DNA of 37,769 nt, from NCBI GenBank assembly GCA_020853845.1, contig JADYYD010000249.1:1-37769 (forward strand), read 5' to 3'. Shown here piece by piece: positions 1-7,584 of this stretch (position 1 is its first letter; each line of letters opens with the position of its first letter). Below the pieces are notes generated by a model. It did no database searches, had not been told where the DNA came from, and saw nothing but the letters and a program-made list of their open reading frames with translations. The position numbers and the translations under genes are program-made. This stretch comes from Candidatus Melainabacteria bacterium (GTDB taxonomy: Bacteria; Cyanobacteriota; Vampirovibrionia; Obscuribacterales; Obscuribacteraceae).

Positions 1-480
1 CCGGCGCGCGACGGTTATGGATTTAATGGATTCGTTTCCAACACTGTCCAGGTTGCTTACTTGCGGGGAAATCGCGGCGTAACCGGCGGCATCTATGAGT
101 TCGAGGATGGTCCAATCACTGCCAAGTACCCGGATCACGACCGGCGCTATGCGCTGACGGCTGCTTACGGCTATCGCTCGCGCCGTGGCTGGTGGGTTTT
201 GGCGGATGTTCAGACACTTTCCGGTTTGCCCAACCGGCTCGACCCGGAAATCTTCGGACCGCAGCCGAAGCGCACACCGCGCATTACGCTGTTGGGCTTG
301 AGCACCGGCTACAACACGCCAAAGCACTTGCGTGTTAATCGTTTAATCCCATCCAGTTTTGACGTCCGCATCGACAATATCCTTAATGAAAGGAAGCCGA
401 CTAATCTAGGCAGTCCATTTCAGGGAACCCGCTTCCTGTTACCGTTTCGGCTCCTGTGCGGGGCGTCGTGGCAAGTCTAA
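1..480 (+). CDS. TonB-dependent receptor-like outer membrane protein, C-terminal fragment
   Basis: The frame is open from base 1 with no start in the window, so only the last ~159 residues are present. The sequence alternates aromatic and polar residues as in beta-strands. It ends with a segment reading FDVRIDNILNERKPTN, then LGSPFQGTRFLLPFR, the layout of the last strands of TonB-dependent receptors, in which an N-x-L/F-N turn is followed by a basic, aromatic final strand. The terminal residue is Val rather than the usual Phe/Trp, although Trp is third from the end. The likely role is energised uptake of a metal complex or another ligand across the outer membrane. The next gene downstream is a metal-related MerC-like protein, which fits metal uptake or handling. 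The family call rests on pattern only, since plug and TonB box lie outside the window. Confidence 0.65.
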   Translation, partial: PARDGYGFNGFVSNTVQVAYLRGNRGVTGGIYEFEDGPITAKYPDHDRRYALTAAYGYRSRRGWWVLADVQTLSGLPNRLDPEIFGPQPKRTPRITLLGLSTGYNTPKHLRVNRLIPSSFDVRIDNILNERKPTNLGSPFQGTRFLLPFRLLCGASWQV

Positions 481-493
481 AAGCTGATGATAT

Positions 494-524
494 GATTGAA
501 AAACAATGAATATCGTTTTCAATC
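494..524. promoter_or_regulatory. Operator-like inverted repeat (Fur/Zur-like candidate)
   Basis: Perfect 9-bp arms GATTGAAAA (494-502) and TTTTCAATC (516-524) flank a 13-bp AT-rich centre. The site lies between the TonB-receptor stop and the MerC-like gene. It is not GC-rich and has no T-tract, so a terminator is unlikely. Size, AT content and metal context suggest a Fur-family operator, but the match to the Fur consensus is only partial. Confidence 0.35.
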
Positions 525-538
525 TGGCACAATGCAAT

Positions 539-580
539 TATCAGCGAACACAATCTAAGTATCAGCATTCTAGTATCAGC
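539..580. repeat. Three direct copies of TATCAGC
   Basis: TATCAGC occurs at 539-545, 560-566 and 574-580, with starts 21 and 14 bp apart. All copies are in the 180-bp gap just upstream of the MerC-like gene. They could be repeated activator sites. No known regulator is recognised. Confidence 0.35.
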
Positions 581-663
581 GTTAACGACGATAACAAAGG
601 ATATCTCCTATTACTGATCCGGCACAGCGCGAGAAAAAGGTTCTAGACGCCAAAGAACCGGCA

Positions 664-1272
664 GTGGAAAGTCACGCCGGCGCAGATTGTTGTGCAGGCA
701 AAAAGCACAAGCATTCGGCTGAGCAACCGCAACACAAGTCGTGCTCCGATTCTCACAACCACAAGCACTGCTCTGAACCTCCGGAGCGCAAACCGTTGCC
801 AGGCAGCACCAGCGCTTTTTCTACTGTTCCAGGCGACGAGGTTCTCGTAAGCGCCGAGCAGAGCCATGCGCATCAGGAGAAGCACGACAAGATCCAGCGC
901 ACACTTTTGCTGGATAATCTTGGCATTGCCGCATCCACCCTTTGTTTGATCCACTGCATGGCGATGCCGTTCCTGATCGCCCTCTTGCCGTTCATGGGGC
1001 TGCAGTTTCTCGAGGGCGAATTAGCACACCGCATCATCGCGCTTTTCGTTTTTGCATTCGCAATTTTCGCAATCGGACCGGGCTATTTGCAGCACCGAAA
1101 GAAAATCGTTCTTGTGTCCACTGTTTTTGGACTAACTCTTGTTGCAAGCGCGTTGCTGATTGCCGGACCGATGTTCGGCGAACAGTACGAGCTGCCGTTT
1201 ATCACGACAGGCAACCTGATTCTTGTAATTACACACTTGAAAAACCGCAAACTCTGCCAATGCGCTCACTAG
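664..1272 (+). CDS. MerC-like inner membrane metal protein with His/Cys-rich N-terminus
   Basis: The first ~75 residues are soluble and rich in His and Cys (Cys9-Cys10, several H-K-H and C-x-D-x-H clusters), suited to binding soft or transition metals. From residue ~84 the protein matches the MerC pattern: a D-N-L-G-I-A-x-S-T-L-C-L-I-H-C-M-A-M-P segment with Cys94, His97 and Cys98, then about four membrane helices and a C-terminal H-L-K-N-R. MerC proteins are inner-membrane mercury or metal transporters. The long metal-binding extension is not typical of mercury-operon MerC and no other mer gene is nearby, so general metal handling is more likely than mercury resistance. The GTG at 664 has no good ribosome site. 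An in-frame ATT at 610 is preceded by AAAGGA at a spacing of 8-9 nt and would add 18 residues. The frame is open back to a stop near 592. Confidence 0.7.
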   Translation: MESHAGADCCAGKKHKHSAEQPQHKSCSDSHNHKHCSEPPERKPLPGSTSAFSTVPGDEVLVSAEQSHAHQEKHDKIQRTLLLDNLGIAASTLCLIHCMAMPFLIALLPFMGLQFLEGELAHRIIALFVFAFAIFAIGPGYLQHRKKIVLVSTVFGLTLVASALLIAGPMFGEQYELPFITTGNLILVITHLKNRKLCQCAH

Positions 1273-1392
1273 AGTTTCTCCTCTCTAAAGACGAACCCAA
1301 GCTGATGCCGTTTCGCTACATCAGTATGCCGGCTTTGATTCGCGTGATTTTAATTCGCTACTTCGGTTAGTTCGCGCTGATTGCACAAAGCT

Positions 1393-2490
1393 TCACTGCG
1401 TATCTTTTTTCAGTGCCAGTTTCTTCTTTGTGCTCTTTAGCCTGTTGATGCCGTCGCGATCGGTCATGATCAAAAGCTTGTCTCCAACAGCAAGAACTTT
1501 GGAAGGAGACGGGTTCCAGTCTAACTCGCCGGTGGCACTTTCATGCAGCAAGACGGTCACTTCATTCTTGTAGCGAACATCGTCAATGGTTTCTCCAACC
1601 AGTGTGCTGTTCGCTTCAACCGTCAATTGATAAGCATTGATTGTAGTGCCGCCGAACTCGAATGAGTCGATTATGTTTTCGCTGATCGCCGCCTGCGCAA
1701 AGAGTCTTCCCGAACGTGCGGATGAACTGTAAGCGGCATGGATGCCCAGGCTTTTTTGAACTTTCTTGGCCAGCTTTTGATCGAACATACGAATGATGAC
1801 TTTGATGTCTTTGTTGTATTCGCGAGCCGTCAGCGCCGTTTCCAAATTCACCATGTCGTCATTGGTGACGCACAGAATAGCCTTCGCTTTCGCCACATTG
1901 GCAGTTTCCAAAAGTCGCGTGTCCCGAGCGTCGCCAAAGAGAACAGGAATTTCGTCACCAGCGACTTCATGAGCAAAACGCGAATCTTTGTTCGCCTCTA
2001 TCACCACCATAGGCTCATCAAATTGTTTCAAGTGCTGAACGACGCGCAAGCCGACGTTGCCCAATCCGCAGATGACCAGGTGATTTTCAAAATTTTGAGC
2101 CAGCATTTTTTGCCACTCCGTTGAGTATCGTTTTCTTTGTATCAGGATGTTGCCGAAGTGCACTACGCCTTCGGCGATAACAAGCAGGCCGAGCAATGGC
2201 AGAAAGAAGAAGAGCGGTGCGATTCTCCAGTCTTCTTCGTAGGTAAGCGGAGTTTCGAAAAACATCATCAACCAGGTGCAATAAGCGGCCTGGATCCAGG
2301 ACATACCGTGATGCGGCAGATCTTCTTGGGGATAAAACAAATAGAGGAGCGTACTGGAAATCGAAAAGGTAATGACCAGAAGATAGAAAAATCCATGAAA
2401 CTCCTTCCACAATACCCGCAAGAAGAGGACGTAGCGCTTCATCTTCTTTTTCAGATCAGAGTTAGGAGAATTTTTCAACACTGACTTCAT
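1393..2490 (-). CDS. Two-TM ion-channel-like protein with RCK (TrkA-N/TrkA-C) domain
   Basis: 365 aa. An N-terminal helix (about 35-57), a pore-helix-like segment (67-80) and a second helix (90-112) are followed by a Rossmann RCK domain with the nucleotide loop GLGNVGLRV near 142-150. An acidic residue ends the second strand (V-V-I-E-A-N), and a TrkA-C-type regulatory domain lies at about 280-350. This is the plan of MthK/Kch-type K+ channels gated by a ligand-binding RCK ring. The expected T-V-G-Y-G filter is absent. The pore region reads M-M-F-F-E-T-P-L-T-Y-E-E-D-W instead. It may therefore conduct another ion or act as a sensor. It is monocistronic and convergent with the MerC-like gene. 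The start is an ATG with no strong Shine-Dalgarno. Confidence 0.75.
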   Translation of the reverse strand: MKSVLKNSPNSDLKKKMKRYVLFLRVLWKEFHGFFYLLVITFSISSTLLYLFYPQEDLPHHGMSWIQAAYCTWLMMFFETPLTYEEDWRIAPLFFFLPLLGLLVIAEGVVHFGNILIQRKRYSTEWQKMLAQNFENHLVICGLGNVGLRVVQHLKQFDEPMVVIEANKDSRFAHEVAGDEIPVLFGDARDTRLLETANVAKAKAILCVTNDDMVNLETALTAREYNKDIKVIIRMFDQKLAKKVQKSLGIHAAYSSSARSGRLFAQAAISENIIDSFEFGGTTINAYQLTVEANSTLVGETIDDVRYKNEVTVLLHESATGELDWNPSPSKVLAVGDKLLIMTDRDGINRLKSTKKKLALKKDTQ

Positions 2491-2609
2491 TGGAACTTCT
2501 GGGTGTTTGGAGCGTCAGCTCTGCTTAGTCGTTCGGAAACTCAAGTTTCAAAAGTATAGCTGACCGGTCGAAAAAATTAGCCCGTTTTAATTAGGTCGTG
2601 AAAATAACG

Positions 2610-2648
2610 TCAATCCTGGAACAGGATTGAAACTTTACACATGTAAAG
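2610..2648. promoter_or_regulatory. Two adjacent palindromes upstream of the phosphatase gene
   Basis: TCAATCCTG-GAA-CAGGATTGA (2610-2630) is a perfect 9-bp inverted repeat. Two bases later comes CTTTACA-CA-TGTAAAG (2633-2648), a perfect 7-bp inverted repeat. Neither is followed by a T-tract. They lie between the divergent channel and phosphatase genes, so they look like operators or a structured 5' leader. Confidence 0.4.
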
Positions 2649-2692
2649 TAGACGCTGTGTTATCATTTTGCAGTTCTCAACTGGTGCAATAC

Positions 2693-3415
2693 ATGCAAGT
2701 CACCCCAGCCAGTTCCTTTCTGAATCACAAATGTTTTGCGTTGGCTCTGGCAATCCAATTGAGCGTGCTGTTCCTGGCACCGAATATGGTGCAAGCAGCG
2801 GAACCGGATGTTCAAAAGGCAGCAACGCCGGAAGTTGCTCACGCCGGAATTGAAACGCACGCCAAAGCAAACAGCAGTTTTCCAATAATACATGTCGGCA
2901 ATTTTGAACAAGTCTCCCCGACGCTCCTGCGCGGAGGAGCGCCAAATGCTCGAGCGTTGAAGGAACTCAAGGCCGCAGGCGTCAAAACAATATTGAATTT
3001 GAGAGGGGACGGAAGTGCGTCCCGCAAGGAAGAACGTTCTGCCAAAGAGATCGGTCTGGACTACTACAACATTCCGATGGGCTACTCGGAGCCGAGCTTG
3101 ACCAAGGTATCGAGCATATTGGACATCATTCGCGATCCGCAAAAGCAGCCTGTTTACGTTCACTGCCTCCAGGGCGCCGACCGCACCGGCATGATAGTCG
3201 GAATTCACCGAGTCCTGTCGGATGGTTGGCAGTTCGACCAGGTATATAGCGAGATGAGAGGACATCATTTCAAGCCGTTTCTCATTCCGATGAGAAGGAC
3301 TGTGCAGGCGTTTGCATCCGGCAAATACACTTATGTAGAGCGCCAGGGCGTGAGCATCGCCGGCGTCTCCACGAAGCCGCATCCCGCCAAAATGGCCGCC
3401 GATAAATCTCTCTAG
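2693..3415 (+). CDS. Exported dual-specificity / tyrosine-type phosphatase
   Basis: About 240 aa from the ATG chosen. A hydrophobic signal segment (F-A-L-A-L-A-I-Q-L-S-V-L-F-L) ends with V-Q-A-A, a plausible signal-peptidase site, so the catalytic domain is expected outside the cytoplasmic membrane. The signature H-C-L-Q-G-A-D-R-T-G gives the nucleophile Cys158 and phosphate-loop Arg164 of the HCx5R family. The preceding L-L-R-G-G-A-P and K-T-I-L-N-L-R blocks match the DSP/Siw14-like subfamily, which can act on phosphoprotein or inositol pyrophosphate substrates. The substrate here is unknown. A TTG at 2627 in frame lies inside the upstream palindromes and is unlikely; GTG codons at 2657 and 2684 are alternatives. 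No strong ribosome site is present. The stop lies one base from the stop of the convergent next gene. Confidence 0.75.
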   Translation: MQVTPASSFLNHKCFALALAIQLSVLFLAPNMVQAAEPDVQKAATPEVAHAGIETHAKANSSFPIIHVGNFEQVSPTLLRGGAPNARALKELKAAGVKTILNLRGDGSASRKEERSAKEIGLDYYNIPMGYSEPSLTKVSSILDIIRDPQKQPVYVHCLQGADRTGMIVGIHRVLSDGWQFDQVYSEMRGHHFKPFLIPMRRTVQAFASGKYTYVERQGVSIAGVSTKPHPAKMAADKSL

Positions 3416-3416
3416 C

Positions 3417-3782
3417 TCAGGGCGTGCCGTTGCCGCCTTTTGCTTTGACGTCGTTCCAGAGCGCCGATTCGTCATAGGTATCGGCATTCGAAACTTCGCT
3501 GGTGCCGAATTCGCGAATTACTGAATTGCGCCGATTTTGCTCGAGCGACATCATGCCGGGATCCAGATCATAAAGCCGGTAAAGTGGATCAAGCGAAGTG
3601 TGCATTTGCGCCAGGATGCTTTCCACTTCCGTGCCAATCAGTTGAAACGCCGCCTTTGCTTGCGGAGTGGCTGCGTGTGTATCAATATCGTCTGCCAGGC
3701 GAACTAAACGGTCGGTTTCCTTGACCAATTTCGTAAGCAGTTGCAGAACAGAAATATCTGTTGTGCGGTTATCTTCGATCAT
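3417..3782 (-). CDS. Small soluble protein of unknown function
   Basis: About 121 aa, not recognised. It has no signal peptide or membrane helix. The N-terminal two thirds look helical with heptad-like hydrophobic spacing (I-S-V-L-Q-L-L-T-K-L-V-K-E-T-D-R-L-V), consistent with a short coiled coil or helical bundle. The C-terminus is polar and probably disordered. AGAGG lies about five bases ahead of the ATG at 3782, which favours that start over the GTG six bases upstream. It ends one base from the convergent phosphatase stop. The clear ribosome site and normal composition make it a likely real gene, but no function can be inferred. Confidence 0.6.
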   Translation of the reverse strand: MIEDNRTTDISVLQLLTKLVKETDRLVRLADDIDTHAATPQAKAAFQLIGTEVESILAQMHTSLDPLYRLYDLDPGMMSLEQNRRNSVIREFGTSEVSNADTYDESALWNDVKAKGGNGTP

Positions 3783-3960
3783 CGGCACCTCTTTTTACTA
3801 TTAAATCACCTGCAAACGAAGGGCGACAGCACTTCATTGAAAGTCCGTATATTTGACCGGTGCATTTAATTCTGCGATCATAGCCGCCAGTGAGGCATTC
3901 AAGCCTTAACAGGCGGCGCTTGAGCGCCACACTCTATTTGAGATTGCCCAAGAATTCTTC

Positions 3961-4998
3961 ATGAATAACGCGACCAACGCGACAAATACAACCAATACCG
4001 CGGTAAACAGCCCTCTTCTTGAAATCCAGGGTTTGAAGACTGTTTTCCCTACGGAAAACGGTTTGGCTGTGGCTGTGGACGACCTTGGCTTTTCAGTTCC
4101 GAGAGGATCTGTTCTTGGCATTGTCGGTGAGTCGGGCTGCGGCAAATCCATAACCTCGCTTTCCATTTTGCGTCTGGTGCCGCCGCCCGGCAGAATTGCA
4201 GCGGGCAAGATTCTATTCGAAGGGCGCGACCTCTTGACCTTGTCCGAAGCTCAGATGCGTTCGGTAAGAGGCAATCAAATCGCGCTTATTCCGCAAGATC
4301 CAATGACATCGCTGAATCCTGTTTATACAATCGGCGATCAAATCATGGAAGCAATTGAGCTGCATCAGAAGGTCGGCAAAAAAGAAGCTCGCCAGCGCGC
4401 GATAGAAGTTCTCGATCAAGTGCGAATACCCCAGGCGGCTTCGCGCATCGATGATTATCCGCATCAATTTTCAGGCGGCATGCGCCAGAGAGTGATGATT
4501 GCCATGGCACTATCATGCAATCCTAAATTGTTGATTGCCGACGAACCGACGACTGCGCTTGATGTGACCGTGCAGGCGCAAATTCTCGAGTTGCTGCGTA
4601 CTATACAGCGCGAGCACGGCATGTCGATTTTGCTGATTACGCACGATCTGGGCGTCGTCGCTGAGATGTGCGACAACGTTGCCGTGATGTATGCCGGCTC
4701 GGTTGTGGAAATGGCGGAAGTGAACGAGCTGTTCAAAAACCCGCTTCATCCATACACGATTGGACTGATGAATTCTTTGCCCCGTCCAGGCAATTCGCGC
4801 CTGACACCAATACAGGGCCAACCGCCCAGCTTGATAGATCTGCCGCAAGGCTGCCGATTTGCCGATCGATGTTTGCTCGTCGAGCCGAGAAGTCGAGAAG
4901 CAGTGCCGGCACTGGAAGAAAAAGCGCCCGGGCACAAAGTTCGCTGCGCTGTTGTTACGGGACCGACAACCGATGTTAGATTGCAAAATTCAAATTGA
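3961..4998 (+). CDS. Peptide/nickel-type ABC transporter ATP-binding protein (OppD/DppD family)
   Basis: 345 aa, the usual length for OppD/DppD. Walker A is GESGCGKS (56-63), the Q-loop lies in [11 protein letters not shown], the ABC signature is F-S-G-G-M-R-Q-R (~163), Walker B is L-L-I-A-D-E-P-T-T (~184) and the switch His is in L-I-T-H-D-L-G. The C-terminal tail has C-R-F-A-D-R-C, the cysteine-containing oligopeptide-ABC extension. It should power dipeptide or oligopeptide import with two permeases and usually a second ATPase. None is adjacent; OppB/OppC-type permeases lie 30 kb away at 34.6-36.5 kb. The N-terminus starts with a low-complexity Asn/Ala/Thr run (residues 2-14) that is not part of the domain. 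The ribosome site is weak. It overlaps or abuts nnr. Confidence 0.92.
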   Translation: MNNATNATNTTNTAVNSPLLEIQGLKTVFPTENGLAVAVDDLGFSVPRGSVLGIVGESGCGKSITSLSILRLVPPPGRIAAGKILFEGRDLLTLSEAQMRSVRGNQIALIPQDPMTSLNPVYTIGDQIMEAIELHQKVGKKEARQRAIEVLDQVRIPQAASRIDDYPHQFSGGMRQRVMIAMALSCNPKLLIADEPTTALDVTVQAQILELLRTIQREHGMSILLITHDLGVVAEMCDNVAVMYAGSVVEMAEVNELFKNPLHPYTIGLMNSLPRPGNSRLTPIQGQPPSLIDLPQGCRFADRCLLVEPRSREAVPALEEKAPGHKVRCAVVTGPTTDVRLQNSN

Positions 4999-5018
4999 AC
5001 ACTAAGAGGTGCATTGAG

Positions 5019-6758
5019 ATGGTAAGCCAGAGCGCAACCAAAACGAAAAAGTCATCCCAGGCACCCGAGAGAAAGAAAATTATGCCCGCCAAAGATATTT
5101 ATCGCATCCCCACCACCGCGCAAATTCGCCGGCTCGAATCAGACTGGATAGCAAAATGCGATCCGAACTGGGGGCAAGTGCTTATGGAGGTTGCCGGTCG
5201 CGGCGCGGCCGAAGCCGCTTTTGAAGTGTGGGAGCAGCGCAACGAACAGCTAAGCGGTGCGCTAAAAGGTTCTGTCGCAATATTTTGCGGTCGAGGAAAC
5301 AATGGCGGTGACGGTTTTGTGGTCGCTCGCTATCTGCATCTGTGGGGCGTTCCCGTTCACGTCTGGGTTGTCGGAAACACCAAAGGGCGCGGCGCTCAAG
5401 CCGACCAGGCAATGACCACAGTGGAGAGCAGCACCAATCGAGATATCTTGAAGAAACTCGGCGTGGATGTTCGCTCGTTCGCTTCCGATCTCTCTTCGAA
5501 TTTCTTCGACACGCCGGACGGAAAATCACTGTCTTCAAGCGTCACTGTAATTGTCGATGCGCTTTTGGGAACCGGTATCGATCGCGATGTCGATGCAGTC
5601 TTCATGCATGCAATCGAAATGATCAACGGCAGTGACGCCACTGTGGTATCAGTCGATCTTCCTTCCGGAATTCATTCCGATTCAGGTCAAGTTATGGGAG
5701 CTGCGGTTCGCGCACATGCGACCGTCACTTTCGGCAATGTGAAGCCTGGATTGATCAATCATCCTGGTGCTGAACATGCCGGCGAATTGCGCGTAATTGA
5801 TATTGGGTTGCCGGAAGCAGCTCATGAAAAGCCGATCATTCATCTTGCGTCGGTGGAGATGGTCGCCGATTTGCTGCCCAAACGGGCCGCCAATTCTCAC
5901 AAAGGTTCTTTCGGGTATCTGCTCACGATTGCCGGCAGTCTTGGTATGTCCGGCGCGACGATGCTGGCGACCGAAAGTTCTCTGAAAGTCGGAACCGGAT
6001 TGTGCGTTCTTGCAACGCCATCGTCCCTGGTGCCGCATCTTCCTGCCAGAGAGATCATTTATAGACCGATAGCGGAAACGGATGAAACTACAATCGCGCC
6101 AAAAGCACTCTGGGAGCTGGAAAAGGATCTGGATAAAGCAACTGCAGTGGTGCTCGGGCCTGGGCTTTCAACGAATGAGGAAACTGTCTCATTCGTGCAA
6201 AAATTCATGTCGAAAGTGATGGACAGGTCCAATGACGTTCCGTGTTTGATCGATGCAGACGGATTGAATTGCATTGCTGAAAACACCAAAGTGTTTCCCG
6301 AGGATGCAAAACATATCGTCATTACGCCGCATCCCAAAGAGTTGGCGCGTTTGTTGGACGAGTCCACATCCGAGATCCAGAAGGATCGCATCGCCTCAGC
6401 CACCAGGGCCGCTGCCGAGTTTGGCTGCATTGTCGTTCTCAAAGGCGCTCACACTGTGATAGCAGATCCGGACGGAAATGTTTTCATCAACCCGACCGGC
6501 AATCCCGGTATGTCCACTGCCGGAGTCGGTGATGTTCTCTCCGGCATAATCGGCGGCTTGCTGGCGCAAGGAGTGGAACCATTCGATGCCGCGGTTGCCG
6601 GAGCCTACCTGCATGGCAGAGCCGGCGATCTGGCTGCGCACATGCTGGGCGAGGCTTCGGTCACTGCCGGAAGTCTGGTCGAGTGTTTGCCTGATGCAAT
6701 CCGCAGCATCGAAGAAGAACTGCCGAGCGACCTGGAAGTGATGTTCGAGCCGATGTAA
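5019..6758 (+). CDS. nnr: Bifunctional NAD(P)H-hydrate epimerase / ADP-dependent NAD(P)H-hydrate dehydratase
   Basis: About 579 aa, the length of the fused bacterial YjeF/Nnr protein. The N-terminal epimerase domain has C-G-R-G-N-N-G-G-D-G-F-V-V-A-R-Y (~90) and V-D-L-P-S-G-I-H-S-D-S-G. The C-terminal ribokinase-like dehydratase starts near residue 290 with N-S-H-K-G-S-F-G and contains N-P-G-M-S-T-A-G-V-G-D-V-L-S-G (~495) for ADP binding. Together they repair hydrated NADH and NADPH in the cytoplasm. AAGAGGTG precedes the ATG at 5019 by eight bases, which decides this start over the TTG at 4995 that overlaps the oppD stop. The gene immediately follows the ATPase gene, so the two are probably co-transcribed. 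It converges on the response-regulator gene 23 bases downstream. Confidence 0.95.
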   Translation: MVSQSATKTKKSSQAPERKKIMPAKDIYRIPTTAQIRRLESDWIAKCDPNWGQVLMEVAGRGAAEAAFEVWEQRNEQLSGALKGSVAIFCGRGNNGGDGFVVARYLHLWGVPVHVWVVGNTKGRGAQADQAMTTVESSTNRDILKKLGVDVRSFASDLSSNFFDTPDGKSLSSSVTVIVDALLGTGIDRDVDAVFMHAIEMINGSDATVVSVDLPSGIHSDSGQVMGAAVRAHATVTFGNVKPGLINHPGAEHAGELRVIDIGLPEAAHEKPIIHLASVEMVADLLPKRAANSHKGSFGYLLTIAGSLGMSGATMLATESSLKVGTGLCVLATPSSLVPHLPAREIIYRPIAETDETTIAPKALWELEKDLDKATAVVLGPGLSTNEETVSFVQKFMSKVMDRSNDVPCLIDADGLNCIAENTKVFPEDAKHIVITPHPKELARLLDESTSEIQKDRIASATRAAAEFGCIVVLKGAHTVIADPDGNVFINPTGNPGMSTAGVGDVLSGIIGGLLAQGVEPFDAAVAGAYLHGRAGDLAAHMLGEASVTAGSLVECLPDAIRSIEEELPSDLEVMFEPM

Positions 6759-6781
6759 TTGGAAATCTATTTGCAAGAGAA

Positions 6782-7453
6782 CTACTGGCGAAACTTATAA
6801 CCGACGCCATGAACGTTTTCAATGAGCGACGGTTCTCCCGCGGTATCTATTTTCTTTCTCAAGCGCAGCACCGATGTTCTGACCGTTTCACCAGACGCGC
6901 CTGCCTCGGATTTCCAGACGTGATTGATTAGCGCCTCTGTAGTATGAACAACGCCAGGTTTGCGCATGAGAGTTTCCAAAAGAGAGAACTCCTGGGGAAA
7001 CAGCTTGATCAGTTCTCCATCTTTGAAGAGCTGATGTTTATTTATATCGAGTTCGAGATTATGGCCTTTTAGAACATCGCTGACCATCATCGCCGGTCGT
7101 CTCATGAGCGCTCTCAAACGAGCGGAGAGTTCGCGAATTTGAAAAGGCTTGGTCAAATAATCATCGGCCCCGCCGTCCAAACCTTGCTCCTTATCGGACG
7201 TATCCGTCCTGCCTGTGAGCATGAGTATCGGCGCGGTGCCGCCGGCCGATCTATATGCTGCAATAAGGTCGATGCCCGTGCCGTCCGGCAGCCCCCAATC
7301 GAGAACAATGGCATCATACGTATAGCTGTCCATCATGGCTTTGCCGTCGGCAAAAGTTGCCACCACATCGACATTGTGGTGCTCATGTTGAAGCCACTTC
7401 TCGATAACGTCAGCCTGATGGTCGTCGTCTTCAACGACTAGAATCTTCGCCAT
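6782..7453 (-). CDS. OmpR/PhoB-family response regulator
   Basis: 223 aa. The receiver domain has the acidic pocket E8-D9-D10, the phosphoacceptor Asp52 in I-V-L-D-W-G-L-P-D-G, the Thr in M-L-T-G and the Lys in L-T-K-P-F. The C-terminal winged helix contains L-F-P-Q-E-F-S-L-L-E and ends with E-N-V-H-G-V-G-Y-K-F-R, typical of OmpR/PhoB DNA-binding domains. It is a transcription factor that should be phosphorylated by a histidine kinase, most simply the divergent kinase starting 130 bases away. Target genes are unknown. No strong ribosome site is visible ahead of the ATG. Confidence 0.93.
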   Translation of the reverse strand: MAKILVVEDDDHQADVIEKWLQHEHHNVDVVATFADGKAMMDSYTYDAIVLDWGLPDGTGIDLIAAYRSAGGTAPILMLTGRTDTSDKEQGLDGGADDYLTKPFQIRELSARLRALMRRPAMMVSDVLKGHNLELDINKHQLFKDGELIKLFPQEFSLLETLMRKPGVVHTTEALINHVWKSEAGASGETVRTSVLRLRKKIDTAGEPSLIENVHGVGYKFRQ

Positions 7454-7521
7454 AGATTGTCAGCATCTTTGCCTGCCGTCTATGCAAGCAGCACCGGTAA
7501 AACCCGGCGTCATTTTAGCAC

Positions 7522-7527
7522 TATAAT
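7522..7527 (+). promoter_or_regulatory. -10 element TATAAT ahead of the histidine kinase
   Basis: A perfect TATAAT with no good -35 at 16-18 bp. If used, transcription would start near 7534, just downstream of the ATG at 7531. This supports the GTG at 7585 as the translation start. Confidence 0.4.
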
Positions 7528-7584
7528 AGGATGCAAAGAAAAGACGTTAAGCGTGCTGTCCGTTGCGGCGGCGAGGTCGAAAGA

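Noticed and set aside
942-1370. 142-residue frame overlapping the MerC-like gene
   Set aside because: Shadow frame of a gene with clear MerC motifs; no ribosome site or family features.
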